Shown here piece after piece: positions 22,294 to 31,942 of a DNA stretch of 36,279 bases (positions within the stretch are counted from its first letter, which is position 1; each line of letters starts with the position of its first letter). Source of the DNA: Chytridium lagenaria (lineage: Eukaryota; Chytridiomycota; Chytridiomycetes; Chytridiales; Chytridiaceae); assembly GCA_025449115.1 (NCBI GenBank), contig JAHLKC010000230.1:1-36279 (forward strand), written 5' to 3'. Position numbers and translations under genes: made by a program. The notes beneath the pieces are model-generated. The model did not search any database. It was given only the letters and a program-made list of their open reading frames with translations, and was not told the DNA's origin.

Positions 22294-22941
22294 ATGGTCT
22301 CTGCCGCTACAGCAGAACGCTTCATCAAAGTCTGGCATCATGCCGTCGTCGACGAGGATCTTGAAGCCCTCAAGTCCGTAATTGACGATAACGTTGAATT
22401 CCATACCCCCATTTACCTCAAGACAAGAAAAGGCAAGCAAATGGTTGTAGCGCTTTTAATGTGTAAGTATGATATCCTGTCTGCATGGACGTAGATACTG
22501 ACTCTTTATGGAAGCTGCACGATCACACTTCAAAAACTTAAGTATGAGAGGGAGTGGGTTAGCGACGATAAAAAGGATTGGGCGCTAGAGTTCTATGCGG
22601 AAGTTGAGGGAAGATTGTGAAGGGGTTGGACCTATTAGAATCAATGCTGAGGGCAAGATTGTGCATATGGAAGTTATGATGAGGCCTATAAAGCAGCTGG
22701 CGCGGTAAGCACAAGCTCTATTATATAATATTGTATCATCGTCGACTAACCGCTTGCCGTATTTTTCGGATGGGGTTAAACACATAGATTTGCAGAACTA
22801 CAAGCCGAGACCATTCCCAAGTTTTACGCACAAATTTCTGGCCCGGCTCAAAGCTTTAGATTCATGTACATCATATGTTCATTAAACTCATTAGCTCATT
22901 CAGCCAAATATTCGGCAACCTCATTAGAAGAAACACCATAG
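22294..22941 (+). CDS. Small SnoaL-like (NTF2-fold) protein
   Basis: Starts MVSAATAERFIKVWHHAVVD. The pattern helix, DLEALKSVIDDNVEFHTPIY, LKTRKGKQMVVALL, then YEREWVSDDKKDWALEFYAE and INAEGKIVHMEVMMRPIKQL, is the cone-shaped alpha+beta fold typical of SnoaL-like polyketide-cyclase-type proteins. Biochemical role is not predictable: the family includes isomerases, cyclases and non-enzymes. The intron near 22461-22510 has two possible acceptors, and one to three single-base frame corrections are needed between 22540 and 22640. A second intron at about 22706-22787 leads to FAELQAETIPKFYAQISGPA. The final stop (TAG 22939-22941) is provisional because the frame could shift after SFRFM. It runs tail to tail into the GH16 gene. 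Confidence 0.7.
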
Positions 22942-22967
22942 TTCCCGCTTCTATCTACCACACAAAT

Positions 22968-24131
22968 TCAATTCATCATACTCGTTGGCCCTTGAGTCGC
23001 CGTACTAAACGTCCTCGTCTCGGTCCCTACCGACTGTGCATCCGCACTTGGCAAAGGCGGCCAATACCTACCGGCCTATCCTGATCATCATAACAAACCA
23101 CCTCCAGAGGTCCATACTGTGCCTCAAAAAAGGTTCTATCCCCCAATCGACTTTCCCGCCCGCCCATGCCGATATATCAGGATTTGGTAAATCCCCACCA
23201 TCCCAGACACCTATTTGAATGACGGACGGGGTGGAGGGGTAGAAGTAGGTGCCGTTTTGAGAGATTCGTTAAAATTGTATTGACGGAGGAGTTGGTCGTC
23301 AATGAGCCATTGATGCGGTGACGGGTCCAGTCGATCGTGTATTCTATGACAAATAACGGAGAATGGTCACTCCAAGTGAAAGATAGATGATCCGATACGT
23401 ACTATGATATTGGTCGATGGTGTTGTTCCCATCTGGTAATGCGAGGGAAAGGTCTCGTTTTCCATATTCAGGTAAATGACTAAAGAACACGTTGGTAGTA
23501 GCTGGAGTTTCGGGTTTAGCGTTTACTATCTCCCTAGAAAAAAACATCGGGTAGAAAATGGTTAGAAAGCGTGGAACCTACCAATCTATCTCATCTCCAC
23601 GATCCTCATCGTAATGAAGGTTGTGATAATTCCTTTTGCCGAAATTCCCTTCATCCTGATACTAAACCTCCCATAAAGATTATACCTTGTCGTTGTAATC
23701 CTCGTCCCATAACCCCCCACCGCCTTGCCATTTTCCTCACCCTCAACCCAACGCTAACGTTGCTATATGGCTATTCATCTCATATGAGTCCCAAAACAAC
23801 ACACAAAAATAAGCCACCCACCACAACAAGGTCACTGGTATAATCAATCGTGAAATCCGTAGTTCTAGGGTCAACTTCTGGCAGCAACGGCGGAAAGACA
23901 GTGGTGATACGTCCTGGTGGAATCACGTAGATTCTAGACATGTCAAAAGGGTATACACCACTCTTGCAGTTGCCCGTTTCATTGGCATTGGTTGTTTGAC
24001 GGCCCTCGCGTCCCAGATGTCAGATCTTGCAGCTTGTGGAAGAGCATTGAGCAAGTTGATTGAGGGCGATAGGAGGATGACGATGCTGAAGAGAAGGATG
24101 TACCATGGGTGAGAGTCGATGGAGACGACAT
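22968..24131 (-). CDS. Glycoside hydrolase family 16 protein (CRH/beta-glucanase-like), secreted
   Basis: Wall-active beta-glucanase or glucan-chitin transglycosylase candidate. A hydrophobic leader (WYILLFSIVILLSPSINLLN) lies just after ATG 24129-24131, though in another frame. A mature N-terminal part has RIYVIPPGRITTVFPPLLPE. The substrate-groove region reads TTTRYNLYGRFSIRMKG and AKGIITTFITM. The catalytic motif GDEIDWEIVNAKPETPATTN is split by an intron after DW (near 23534-23580), giving the DEIDWE signature with nucleophile and acid/base Glu. Next come DQYHSTYRIHD/WLIDDQLLRQYNFNES and YPSTPSVIQIGVWDGGDLPN with AWAGGKVDWG, classic GH16 C-terminal strands. Several single-base shifts are needed (near 23605, 23300, 23215-23220, 23135, 23060). 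The stop chosen, TGA at 22968-22970, follows a Ser/Thr-rich tail. Donor/acceptor specificity is unknown. Confidence 0.82.
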
Positions 24132-24663
24132 GGCTCGACAAAAAAAAAAAAGCTTCGCCTTTGTTCTTTCAATGGTTTCTCTGAAACTTTATTTTGTTTT
24201 GCGTCTGTAATCAAGCCGTGAGCCCATGGCTTCTAGTTGCCTCTGTGGTGCAGGCAACAACGCGAGACACCACAACACCAAACAAAACAAACAAAAACAA
24301 ACAACTTACGAACAACAAACAACGACTGAAATTTGTCACCAAAAATCTTGAATTTCGGCGTCATCTCTTAAATGTTCAACGATGCTAAATCTAGTTGGTA
24401 ATTCCACTAGGTATCCTGAAGCATTATCTTTTTTTTTAGGTAATTCCACTAGGTATCCCAAAAGCATTATCTTTTTTAGGTATTTAATTTACCAACTTTA
24501 AACATGAGGAAACAAACTGAGCCATTAGCAAACGAGGAAGAAAACCACGCAGAAAACAACGGTGATAGTGAAGATAATGGTATGGATATTGCAGTTACCC
24601 GATATTCATTAAAACCAAAGCAAATATAATGAAAAAAATGATAATGGGCGCGACGATTCACCC
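24132..24663. other. Intergenic region between SLC35-type transporter and GH16 genes
   Basis: About 530 bp, A/C-rich then A/T-rich. It carries the tandem duplication at 24397-24478 and a 41-codon hydrophilic open frame at 24504-24629 (+), starting MRKQTEPLANEEENHAENNG, which lacks any known motif. As GH16 is on the minus strand, its promoter should lie here. Confidence 0.45.
24397..24478. repeat. Imperfect 40-42-bp tandem duplication
   Basis: Two copies of a unit beginning ggtaattccactaggtatcc and ending in a T-run plus a: 24397-24438 and 24439-24478. They differ by two or three substitutions and T-run length. A third unit starts (ggtat) but diverges at once. It lies upstream of the GH16 gene. 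Confidence 0.9.
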
Positions 24664-26259
24664 CTACTCATTCTCCTCATCATCAATACGGCGATACGCT
24701 GTAGTAGGTTTCGCGAAACAAAACGGTGGTGCAATAACATCATTAAACACGAACGTCCTAGAAAAAACTACGTTAATAAAATACTAGTATACAATAAAGA
24801 GAAAAAAAAGTGTTTCTTATAGAGCTGGCATTAATGAAAAAGCAAAGGTCAAAAAGGAGACACCAACCCATAGACCAAAACGACAAAGCCGGCAACCTGG
24901 ATGTACTTGAACGTTTCCCAACGGAGGTACAACGAGATAGCCCAAATAAAGACCGTCCTGCAAGTATCAATAGTCGACCTTGCAGTCGCAGAAACACGGT
25001 TTGTCACCGAAAGTCCAGACCAGTCTAACAAAAATAACGTATTCAATGAGTACAAGGACACGTAAAAAGCCAGTAGAGAAGCTTACTAAAGAACGAGATT
25101 GAGAAACAAATCCCAATGCCTGCATAAAACACACTCGGCGTCGAAACAGTTTCCATGAATCCCACTGGCAAATTAAAGAAATTTCCCTTTGGCCCATTCT
25201 TCCCATACGCCAAATAAATCACCGGCAACAAAATCACAGAGCTCAGTAACCCAAACACGCCTTCAAGGCCGACAGCACGTAAAGCCGGGATATCGTATTT
25301 GGCCATGATGAGTTCCTCAATGACGAATTGGGAGGCGGTGATGGTTTGAGCCATGACGACGAGGATGACTCCGATAGGGGAGGACGGGGAGGGGACTGGG
25401 GAGGATTCGTTGGCACCGCCTTCGACGATGCTGGAGACGCCGACGAGGAGGACGCCGATGAAGACGGTGAAGAGGGCGTACCACCGGTATGCAGGGTGAC
25501 GGCGACCGAGGAAGATGGTAGAGAGGCCACCGGTGAAGAGGACGACGGAACCACGAAGCATTTGGTATATGGAAGCAGAAATGTACTAAGTTGCAATGGA
25601 TTAGCTTCGGATTGAGATAAAATCTTACGAGAAGTCCAACACTCATGAGAGTAGTAGCAGTCATGTCGCAAAGAGTCGGAATCCAAAGGAGAAACTTATT
25701 CCAGCCTTCCAAGGGTACTTTCTTGGCTGGTTCTTGATTCACCAAAGGCGAAGTCTCATCCAACACAGCTACAATAGCAGCTGGGGGTACAGCGGTCAAC
25801 ATTGTCCGAAGGTCCAGCTTCAACAGGGGCAACAATTCGACGGTTCTAGCAGAAGTCAATCTGCTAGAATGGAAGACTAAAAGACACATGGCCTCTCCGA
25901 TGAACATGAGGATGACCTTGGGTAAATGTCAGATTAAAGAGGATGGAGGGTATGGACTGACCTGCCAAACCGGTTGTTCATAGTTACGTCGATTTAGGGG
26001 ATCCGGGTCTGAACAGTTTTCAATGCATTGAATGTTTTGGTACTTGTTGAGGATGGTGTTCATGCTGTAAGAAGCAGGATGGGGTTATAAGGTATGCGTA
26101 AGCGTATAAAGAGTTGTAGAGCCCATCATAGCAAAGCAGGCAAGAGAAAGAAGAGGTAGACGTAAGAGGTTAGGGAAACTTTGGATAGGAGTGAATGCGA
26201 GAAGAGACTGACCTCCCCGTAAAGAGCATGACGACCACCAAGACAGCGACGTGCGGCAT
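24664..26259 (-). CDS. Nucleotide-sugar-transporter-like membrane protein, SLC35F6 type
   Basis: Drug/metabolite-transporter-superfamily protein with about ten membrane spans. Starts MPHVAVLVVVMLFTG|SMNTIL, and the first intron splits the family's typical GS-NTL/I motif. Further landmarks: EQPVWQ|VILMFIGEAMCL, LLWIPTLCDMTATTLMSVGL, ASIYQMLRGSVVLFTGGLST, FLGRRHPAYRWYALF, VVMAQTITASQFVIEE, VGLEGVFGLLSSVILLPVIY, FFNWSGLSVTNRVSATARST and RTVFIWAISLYLRWETFKYI. CDMT...LMSVGL, QMLRG and the final RTV-W-SL segments match SLC35F6 in order and spacing. The tail ends YRRIDDEENE at TAG 24664-24666. Human SLC35F6 is lysosomal/mitochondrial-associated; the fungal location and substrate are unknown. All exons splice in frame without correction. 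Confidence 0.93.
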
Positions 26260-27064
26260 TTTCCTTTCGTTCTCCTGATGTCAGACGGGTTTCAAATTTG
26301 TTCCGATGTTTCTCAAGATGAAGGGCCACCACGAACCGAAATCAGTTACGCAGCGCGCATCGCGGCTCATCACAAAAATATAACATGGCGGAGCTACAGA
26401 GAAATAGGTAGATAGAACAACCATACCTCATGCGATAAATAAAGATCGTCACTTTATTACAAAGCTTACAAAAACAAAACTGTACTGCTTTATGTAAAAC
26501 ACTCAATGATTGTACGATGAAATGGAAACATACATTTATGCTATCTTGTTTGTTTTCTTTTTGGGTGGAGGAGCAGATGAATTCGCTACTTACCCCTTCT
26601 TATCTCAGGTTATGCCTGTTCCTTCGCGTTAGGATCAAAAGACATCCCCGCGAATGCTTCTCGACCTTTCGTGTTCGACCCTTCTCATCTCCTTTTCCAC
26701 CCAACCCTAAGCATATTTGAAAATGTTTTACGTCATGAACGAAACCCTCTGCCGTAACGTAATGTTTTGTTGTGTAAGCAACCGTTTTTCTCGTGCACTA
26801 ATATAACTACTTCATGATTTGCAATCATATATAACGCATTGGGAGCTCGAAGATGCATCTAGAAAGTATTTGTTTAAGGAATGGAGTATATAGCATATAT
26901 TATTTTGTTTTAATTTGGTTTCATATGCGGTAGCTTGATGGCTGGTATATACGAAACAACACCAAAATTCCAACAGGTTCACCCAGAACTGGTTGATGAC
27001 CATGCCTTGAACGAAATTACAAGAGGTGAAAGCCAAAAAGAAGGAGGTCCCTGAAACGCTTTGG
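26260..27064. other. Intergenic region upstream of the SLC35F6-type gene, contains repeat copy A
   Basis: About 800 bp between the TGA of the small membrane protein and the ATG of the transporter. Copy A of the ~140-bp dispersed repeat occupies 26356-26500, about 100 bp upstream of the transporter start. No gene or RNA is recognisable in the rest; open frames of 67-74 codons at 26517-26720 (+) and 26812-27036 (-) have no motif. Confidence 0.45.
26356..26500. repeat. Dispersed direct repeat, copy A
   Basis: Shares long blocks with 28007-28155 in the same orientation: gcatcgcgg, aaaatataaca, cggagctacagaga, catgcgataaa and cactttattacaaagctta. I estimate about 75-80% identity by eye over roughly 140 bp with a few small gaps. 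The reverse strand of the last block contains AATAAA. No terminal inverted repeats or target-site duplication are evident. Confidence 0.8.
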
Positions 27065-27572
27065 TCATTGACGCCCGGCGTATGCGAGCATCAAAATGAG
27101 GGTAAACGCGCACTATCAAAGGGTGTTAGCTCAAAAAGCAGAAGGGGTTGTTAAGGTTCAAAGTGAGGATGATAAAGCTTGAGTACTTACTCTGGACATG
27201 ACCAGCCCAAAACGCATGAAGTGGAAAAATGACAAAAACAAAGTGTTCTGCCACAGAAGATGACTTTCGAACAAAAGAAATCCCGCCAAGATAGCCTCAA
27301 ACGCCAGAAGCTTTACTTTTCCTAAACGCTTTAGTCGCATTGAAAGATCACTCAAATGTACCAGATCCTAAGGGTGATGCACCCAGACAAGAGAGAATTA
27401 ATAAGGTCGCCCCAAGGACATACAGGACCACGATTCCGATCCCGTACAGGTGGACCAAGTCCAGTGTGTGAAGGACATTCATCCCTATTCCGGACCATAC
27501 CAGCACCCAGTGGAGTTTAACTCCATCGGTACCTAGTACAGCCTTGGTTGAGGTTGAAGACGAAGGTGTCAT
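27065..27572 (-). CDS. Small predicted four-span membrane protein of unknown function
   Basis: Proposed start ATG 27570-27572 (MTPSSSTSTKAVLGTDGVK), with three exons joined at GT...AG introns near 27318-27358 and 27110-27188, ending CAFTLILMLAYAGRQ at TGA 27065-27067. The product of about 130 residues is almost all hydrophobic after a short Ser/Thr-rich N-terminus. Likely spans are WVLVWSGIGMNVLHTLDLVH, IGIVVLYVLGATLLILSCLG, LLAFEAILAGFLLFESHLLW and FLSFFHFMRFGLVMSRCAFT onward. I recognise no family. The splice model keeps the frame without any correction, which supports a real gene, but a longer or different 3' exon is possible. Confidence 0.5.
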
Positions 27573-28236
27573 TTCAGGATACGTATGAAAGTCTGAAGGA
27601 GTTCTAAAAGATAAAGATTGAAATTGGAGGGGTGTATATATATTTGGGGTGTTGTTGTGCACACCACCCAAAGTTGCTTTTGGTGTTTGTGCTCACTACA
27701 CAAACTGTGCTCGGGTTTTCTGTGGTGACAAGCAGAAGTCTTACGTGAGGGTCTGTGTCACACTACAGACCCCAAATTGACGACACTGACTTCGGACATT
27801 TTTAATAATGACAAACCCAACCCACAACAACAAAAGAGACATTATCATCGCCTTAACATCATCACATCGTCGTCTAAACATCAGCCTCTGCCCAATAAAC
27901 CTCCATCCAACTTCATCGCGTTATACAACTGCGCTATGTCAGACTCCAATGTTCATAGGAGAAAAAGGAGCTGAAGGTGGTAGGTCGGTAGTCATGCAAA
28001 AGTATCGTGCATCGCGGGCTCCTCAAGAGAAAATATAACACGACGGAGCTACAGAGATAAATAGATTGAACGACCATATTTTCATGCGATAAAAAAAGAG
28101 CTTCACTTTATTACAAAGCTTATAAAAGAAAAAACGGACGGTTTTGCGTCAAAGCCCGAACAAAAAAGAGACATGTAAACATCCCTCATTAAATGAGGGC
28201 GAAAGAGAAACAGGTATTCCACATCACAAAGATCCC
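27573..28236. other. Intergenic region between OST48 and small membrane protein, contains repeat copy B
   Basis: About 660 bp. The left part is the presumed promoter of the small membrane protein, with a tatatatatttgg TATA-like stretch near 27635. The right part is the OST48 3' UTR and includes repeat copy B at 28007-28155. Open frames here give only low-complexity or frame-shadow proteins. Confidence 0.45.
28007..28155. repeat. Dispersed direct repeat, copy B
   Basis: Second copy of the repeat at 26356-26500, same strand, about 1.65 kb away. It begins gtgcatcgcgggctc and runs through tcactttattacaaagctta. It sits just beyond the OST48 stop codon, so on the minus strand its AATAAA could serve as the OST48 poly(A) signal. 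Similarity may extend weakly upstream (shared atgtcagac at about 26278 and 27934). Confidence 0.8.
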
Positions 28237-30051
28237 TCATGCAGTTTTCTCCTTCTTCGCCCCCTTCTTAATTGCATCCGTCACCTCCTTCGGTGCATAA
28301 TACAACACCACCACACTCAACGCAAAGAACGCCACCACCATGCTAAACGCATTCACATAGTAAGGAACGCAGGCGTCAAGAACCTGGGGTACCCATCATG
28401 ACGGAACGGTTGGACAGCGACCGTTTCTTTTTGAATGATCCAAGAGTACCCGTAACGACGGTAGTCTACCTTGAAGGTAAAGACGCCGTACACGTCGGGG
28501 AGACGGAAGTGGACTTCGAAAATCCCAGAGGTGGTTGTGGTGGGGACTTGGGTGAGGTTGGCGCGGATGTAGGGGTCGAGCATGACGGCCTGGAATTGGA
28601 CGTCGGGGGCTGTAAATGGGCGCCACGCGGTTTCGTGGTATTCAGAGATTTCAATACGGTAAACCTTTTATATAGTGGTTGTTAGAATAAATGTAGTTTG
28701 GCAAGATCGGCGAGAAGTATTTTATGTGTAGCTGCGTGGAAAAGAAGAACAATATTGAAGTAACACGCCAGAGCATAAAGATATCCTACCAAATCATCCT
28801 TAATCCTGTAAGCACCGTGTTGTTGGTCCTCATTTTCACGGTGGTGGAAAGTAGAGGTGACCTTGAGAACACCCTTCTCTTGGAACACCCACTTAGAGAC
28901 TCGGTGATAAAATCAAGATTGCCGTTAACGGATCCACTAAAACAAAGGCGAAAGAAATGTCAATACAACGACCAGACACATAGAAATATTGAGCATCATT
29001 ATACTTACTCTGCAAGCTTAGTTCCGATAAGTTCATCAGAAAAGAGATCCGCACTACCCGAAAACACAATTCTCGTTCCTAGTTTGCAAAGCTGACACAA
29101 GCGCCATTCCTCCTCCCAAAATCGCAAACTTATCCACAGGCTTCTTGCTTCCAGCCATCCAGGAATAACTAGTAGCAGTTCCAGTCAACAACGGCACAAT
29201 ATGTTTGTTCCTGCCAGTCACCTCGCTCCATTTCCCCTGTAAACAATAGGCTTTTTCACGGATGAGACAATGCTGGAGGGCGCGACAATGCGGTCGGTGA
29301 CGACAAGGGTAGGGTCGGCGGAGGTGTGGGAAAAGTCGTCTTGACGGCGAAACCCTTTTCGTCAATCTCCACAGAATATTCGATGGCAATGTCACGGAGA
29401 GTTTCGGAGATGGTGGAGGAGCCGGTGAGGAGGACGTTGCCGCCGCGGTCCTGGAAGTCGAGGATGGTTTGAGGGTGATACCACCAAGAGCTGATGGATT
29501 GGATGCCAAGGTAAGCCAGAATCATTAGTTGGGTCCTTCTTTGTAATTACAGTAGTAAAGTATCGTATCGCGAGAGGCCCAAATATTGCAGTGATAGTCA
29601 TATAATAAATAAGAGTGGGATAAAGGAGGTTATAGACAAAAATCTGAATGTTCTTCCAAGGCATCCATTCTTAAAGTCGAATAAAGGTACTCTGGTCACA
29701 GTATTCCAGCCCGTCCATCCCACCATGAAACAGAAAAACAGGTCATAATATACTGCAAAGAAACCGCAACTCACATCCAGCAGAATGTGCCAAAACAAGG
29801 AGATGATCAAACAACTTCTCCTCATACTTGACGAGCACATTCTTCTCTGTCGCAGGCGAGATGAGTAATTCAAAGCCTCTGGCCCTCAGACCGTTGAGGA
29901 AGGCAGAGTACTTTGTCTCATCTTCCAGAGAGTTGAGGACAACAAGTGTCCGCGTTCCTGCAGATGATCTGGCGAGGACAAAGGATGCGTGCATGCATAG
30001 GAGGCATGCGACGGTGACGATGAGTGCGAGGAAGGTGGTTGACGAGGCCAT
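28237..30051 (-). CDS. WBP1: Oligosaccharyltransferase 48-kDa subunit (OST48/Wbp1)
   Basis: Essential non-catalytic ER subunit of the complex that transfers glycan to Asn in nascent proteins. Begins MASSTTFLALIVTVACLLCM, a signal peptide ending near VLARSSA, then TRTLVVLNSLEDETKYSAFL and RARGFELLISPATEKNVLVK. A ~284-bp intron (29491-29774) links AHSAG to SLGGI/TPQTILDFQDRGGNVLL. Then come ETLRDIAIEYSVEIDEKG, DDFSHTSADPTLVVTDRIVA, VPLLTGTATSYSWM, SGSADLFSDELIGTKLAE and the C-terminal part VFTFKVDYRRYGYSWI, EVHFRLPDVYG, QPFRHDGYPRF. The final membrane span PYYVNAFSMVVAFFALSVVV ends in a lysine-rich cytosolic tail (KKGAKKEKTA) with a Lys at -3 from the C-terminus, as expected for ER retention. 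Frame breaks are needed near 29475, 29345, 29240 and 29085. Confidence 0.93.
29491..29774 (-). other. Unusually long first intron of the OST48 gene
   Basis: Donor GTGAGTTG at 29774 and acceptor CCATCAG at 29491 give a ~284-bp intron, against 40-110 bp for most introns in the window. The boundaries are supported because the flanking exons read LVLAHSAG|SLGGI across the join. I looked for snoRNA boxes and coding potential inside and found nothing convincing. Confidence 0.6.
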
Positions 30052-30896
30052 GATGAGAGGAGGCAATGGCAGCTGCTGTTTGGCGAGAGCCTTGGGTGAT
30101 TGGTATAACGACAGAAAGGTCTGCTTTTTTTTCACCGCTGGCAAATTCTCACAAATTGGACGTCGCTGTCCTTGTTCTATGTCCTACACGGTCGACGAGC
30201 TAATAGAGCGTTGCTCAAACTTCTGCCTCGTACCATACTTTTAGCGTCATCCAAACTCCAAACTCGACTTGACTTGTACCTTTGACACATTGCTTTTTCC
30301 CCCCCATTTTAATCTCCGTCCACCCGCCATTCAAAGTCGGTCTACTCATATCCTCTGGTTTAATTTCAGCATTTACTAAAAGTCTAGAAGTTTGAATCTT
30401 CCCCAAACTATTTTTATACGTGTTGATGACTTTGATGCAATTTGGCCTATAATAGAGCAGTGTGATGAATGTTCTAAGCTAATCTTTTTCTTTATCATAT
30501 GCGCCATCTCCTGCTGTTCTGCGTAGATAATGCACAGCTTAGAAGTTTCTGCATGACGCCAAGTATAATGTCATCATCAATTCATGTATGGATGAATATC
30601 ATCGACTTCATCTACTTAAAAAAATATTACAAGGGACCTGGAGATAAATACTCGAATTTGATGTAAAAAATTTGCATTCTGTACGTAGTAAACACGACAC
30701 GACCAAAGAGTGTTAATTAAACCATGTTTGCGAATCACCACTTTTTTTTATTTCTAATGGCAAGTTCGGTCTTTGATCAAATGAGGTCAAGGCATAAAGC
30801 GTAAGGGTAGTAAGAAAGTGAGCCCAGTCACAAAGATCTGGAAAGCTGAGGGGTTACAAAAAAGTGGCATTGGCAACATCCAAACGATGGGATGCT
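30052..30896. other. Intergenic region between M43 protease and OST48, possible orphan exon
   Basis: About 845 bp. At 30215-30440 (-) an open frame preceded by a possible acceptor (ctattatag) reads CIKVINTYKNSLGKIQTSRL and later SRPTLNGGWTEIKMGGKKQC. Its composition looks protein-like, but I find no partner exons, start or family, so it may be a remnant or chance. From 30450 to 30800 the sequence is A/T-rich and featureless. Confidence 0.4.
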
Positions 30897-31841
30897 TCAA
30901 AGACCACGGTAAAGGGAGACCTGAGCAGCAGCCCTGGTGTACTGACCAGCACTGAACTGGTTCATGCAAGAGTCGTAAGAGTAGTCCATGTAGTTGGTGA
31001 TGGGGTCGTTTCCAGCAGTGGAGCAAGTGTTACGGCCAGTGGGGCATCCAGAAGCAGCGGAAGCCTCAGCGGGGGTGTCAGAAACGTAGTCACCTGACCC
31101 GGTACAGCCTCCCTGGAAGGTATGGTACAAGCCCACCCAGTGACCGACTTCGTGAGTAAGGGTGCGGCCGAGGTTGTAGTTGGTAGCAGTTCCGCCGGGG
31201 AGGGAAGAGTAGAGCATGACAACACCGTCGTCCTTGGGGTTGGAAGAGTAGGAGGAGGGGAAGGTGGCGTAGCCCAAAAGACCTGCACCACTTCCAGAAG
31301 TGAAGCCCACTGTGTACACGTTCAGGTCCTTGGCGGTTCCCTTGCGAAGAGCAGTCTTCATGGCAGTTTGGTAGGAGGTGGAGGGGCCAGCAGAGTTGTA
31401 CCAGTTGGAGTTGACGGTGCGGTCGGTCTGAAGAAAGAAAATTGGATGAGATGGGGGGTTTTGATGATGAAAAAGTAATCCAAATTATATGATCCTCGGA
31501 GAAGAGAGTACTTACGCTAACCAACACAAAGTTGTAGTTGCCTCCATAGTCAGCGTTCAACACAGAAATCTGCTTAGCAATAGCAGAGTCCGAGACTGCA
31601 CCAGCTCCGGTAGTGCTGGTGATGACATGGAAATAGACGTTCACAGTCTTGGGAGCAAGGGCGGTAAAGGAAGCGTTGAAAGCGTTGGCCTCGATGAAGG
31701 AGGAGAGTTCGGCTTCCAATTGGGGCCGCGCACAGAGTCGAATCCAGGGGATCCGCAACCACGGTTGGCACCAAAGAGGGTAGGGGCGGCAGAGACAGCC
31801 GCGACAAGGGCAGACAGAAGGAAGAAGACTGAACGGGCCAT
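30897..31841 (-). CDS. Secreted metalloprotease, peptidase family M43 (pappalysin/cytophagalysin type)
   Basis: Extracellular zinc endopeptidase. Starts [20 protein letters not shown], a clear signal peptide, then [11 protein letters not shown] and [20 protein letters not shown], a short prodomain. The catalytic domain has [40 protein letters not shown] and, after an intron (31428-31515), [33 protein letters not shown] and the zinc site [20 protein letters not shown] (HExxHxxGxxH). Family Cys motifs and the Met-turn follow: [40 protein letters not shown]. It ends VSLYRGL at TGA 30897-30899. About 285 residues is typical for fungal MEP1-like members. Two single-base shifts fall in the prodomain (about 31730-31760 and 31680-31700). 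A TATA box and an inverted repeat lie just upstream. Confidence 0.93.
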
Positions 31842-31906
31842 TGTTGTTGAATGCGTTTAGAGAAGATGAGGTATTGGGTGTGAAGCTGAGGACCTGCTCT
31901 GCGTGA

Positions 31907-31931
31907 GGCCGCCTTTAGAGGAAAGGCGGCC
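31907..31931. promoter_or_regulatory. Perfect 10-bp inverted repeat in the protease 5' region
   Basis: ggccgccttt (31907-31916) and aaaggcggcc (31922-31931) are exact reverse complements around a 5-nt loop. The element lies directly downstream of the TATA box on the minus strand, roughly where transcription should start, 66-90 bp before the ATG. It could be a palindromic transcription-factor site or an RNA hairpin near the cap. Confidence 0.75.
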
Positions 31932-31933
31932 AT

Positions 31934-31942
31934 CCTTTTATA
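31934..31942 (-). promoter_or_regulatory. TATA box of the M43 protease gene
   Basis: On the minus strand the sequence reads TATAAAAGG, a textbook TATA box, 93 bp upstream of the ATG at 31841. That leaves about 60 bp of 5' UTR if transcription begins about 30 bp downstream. It is the clearest core promoter in the window and suits a strongly regulated secreted enzyme. Confidence 0.7.
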
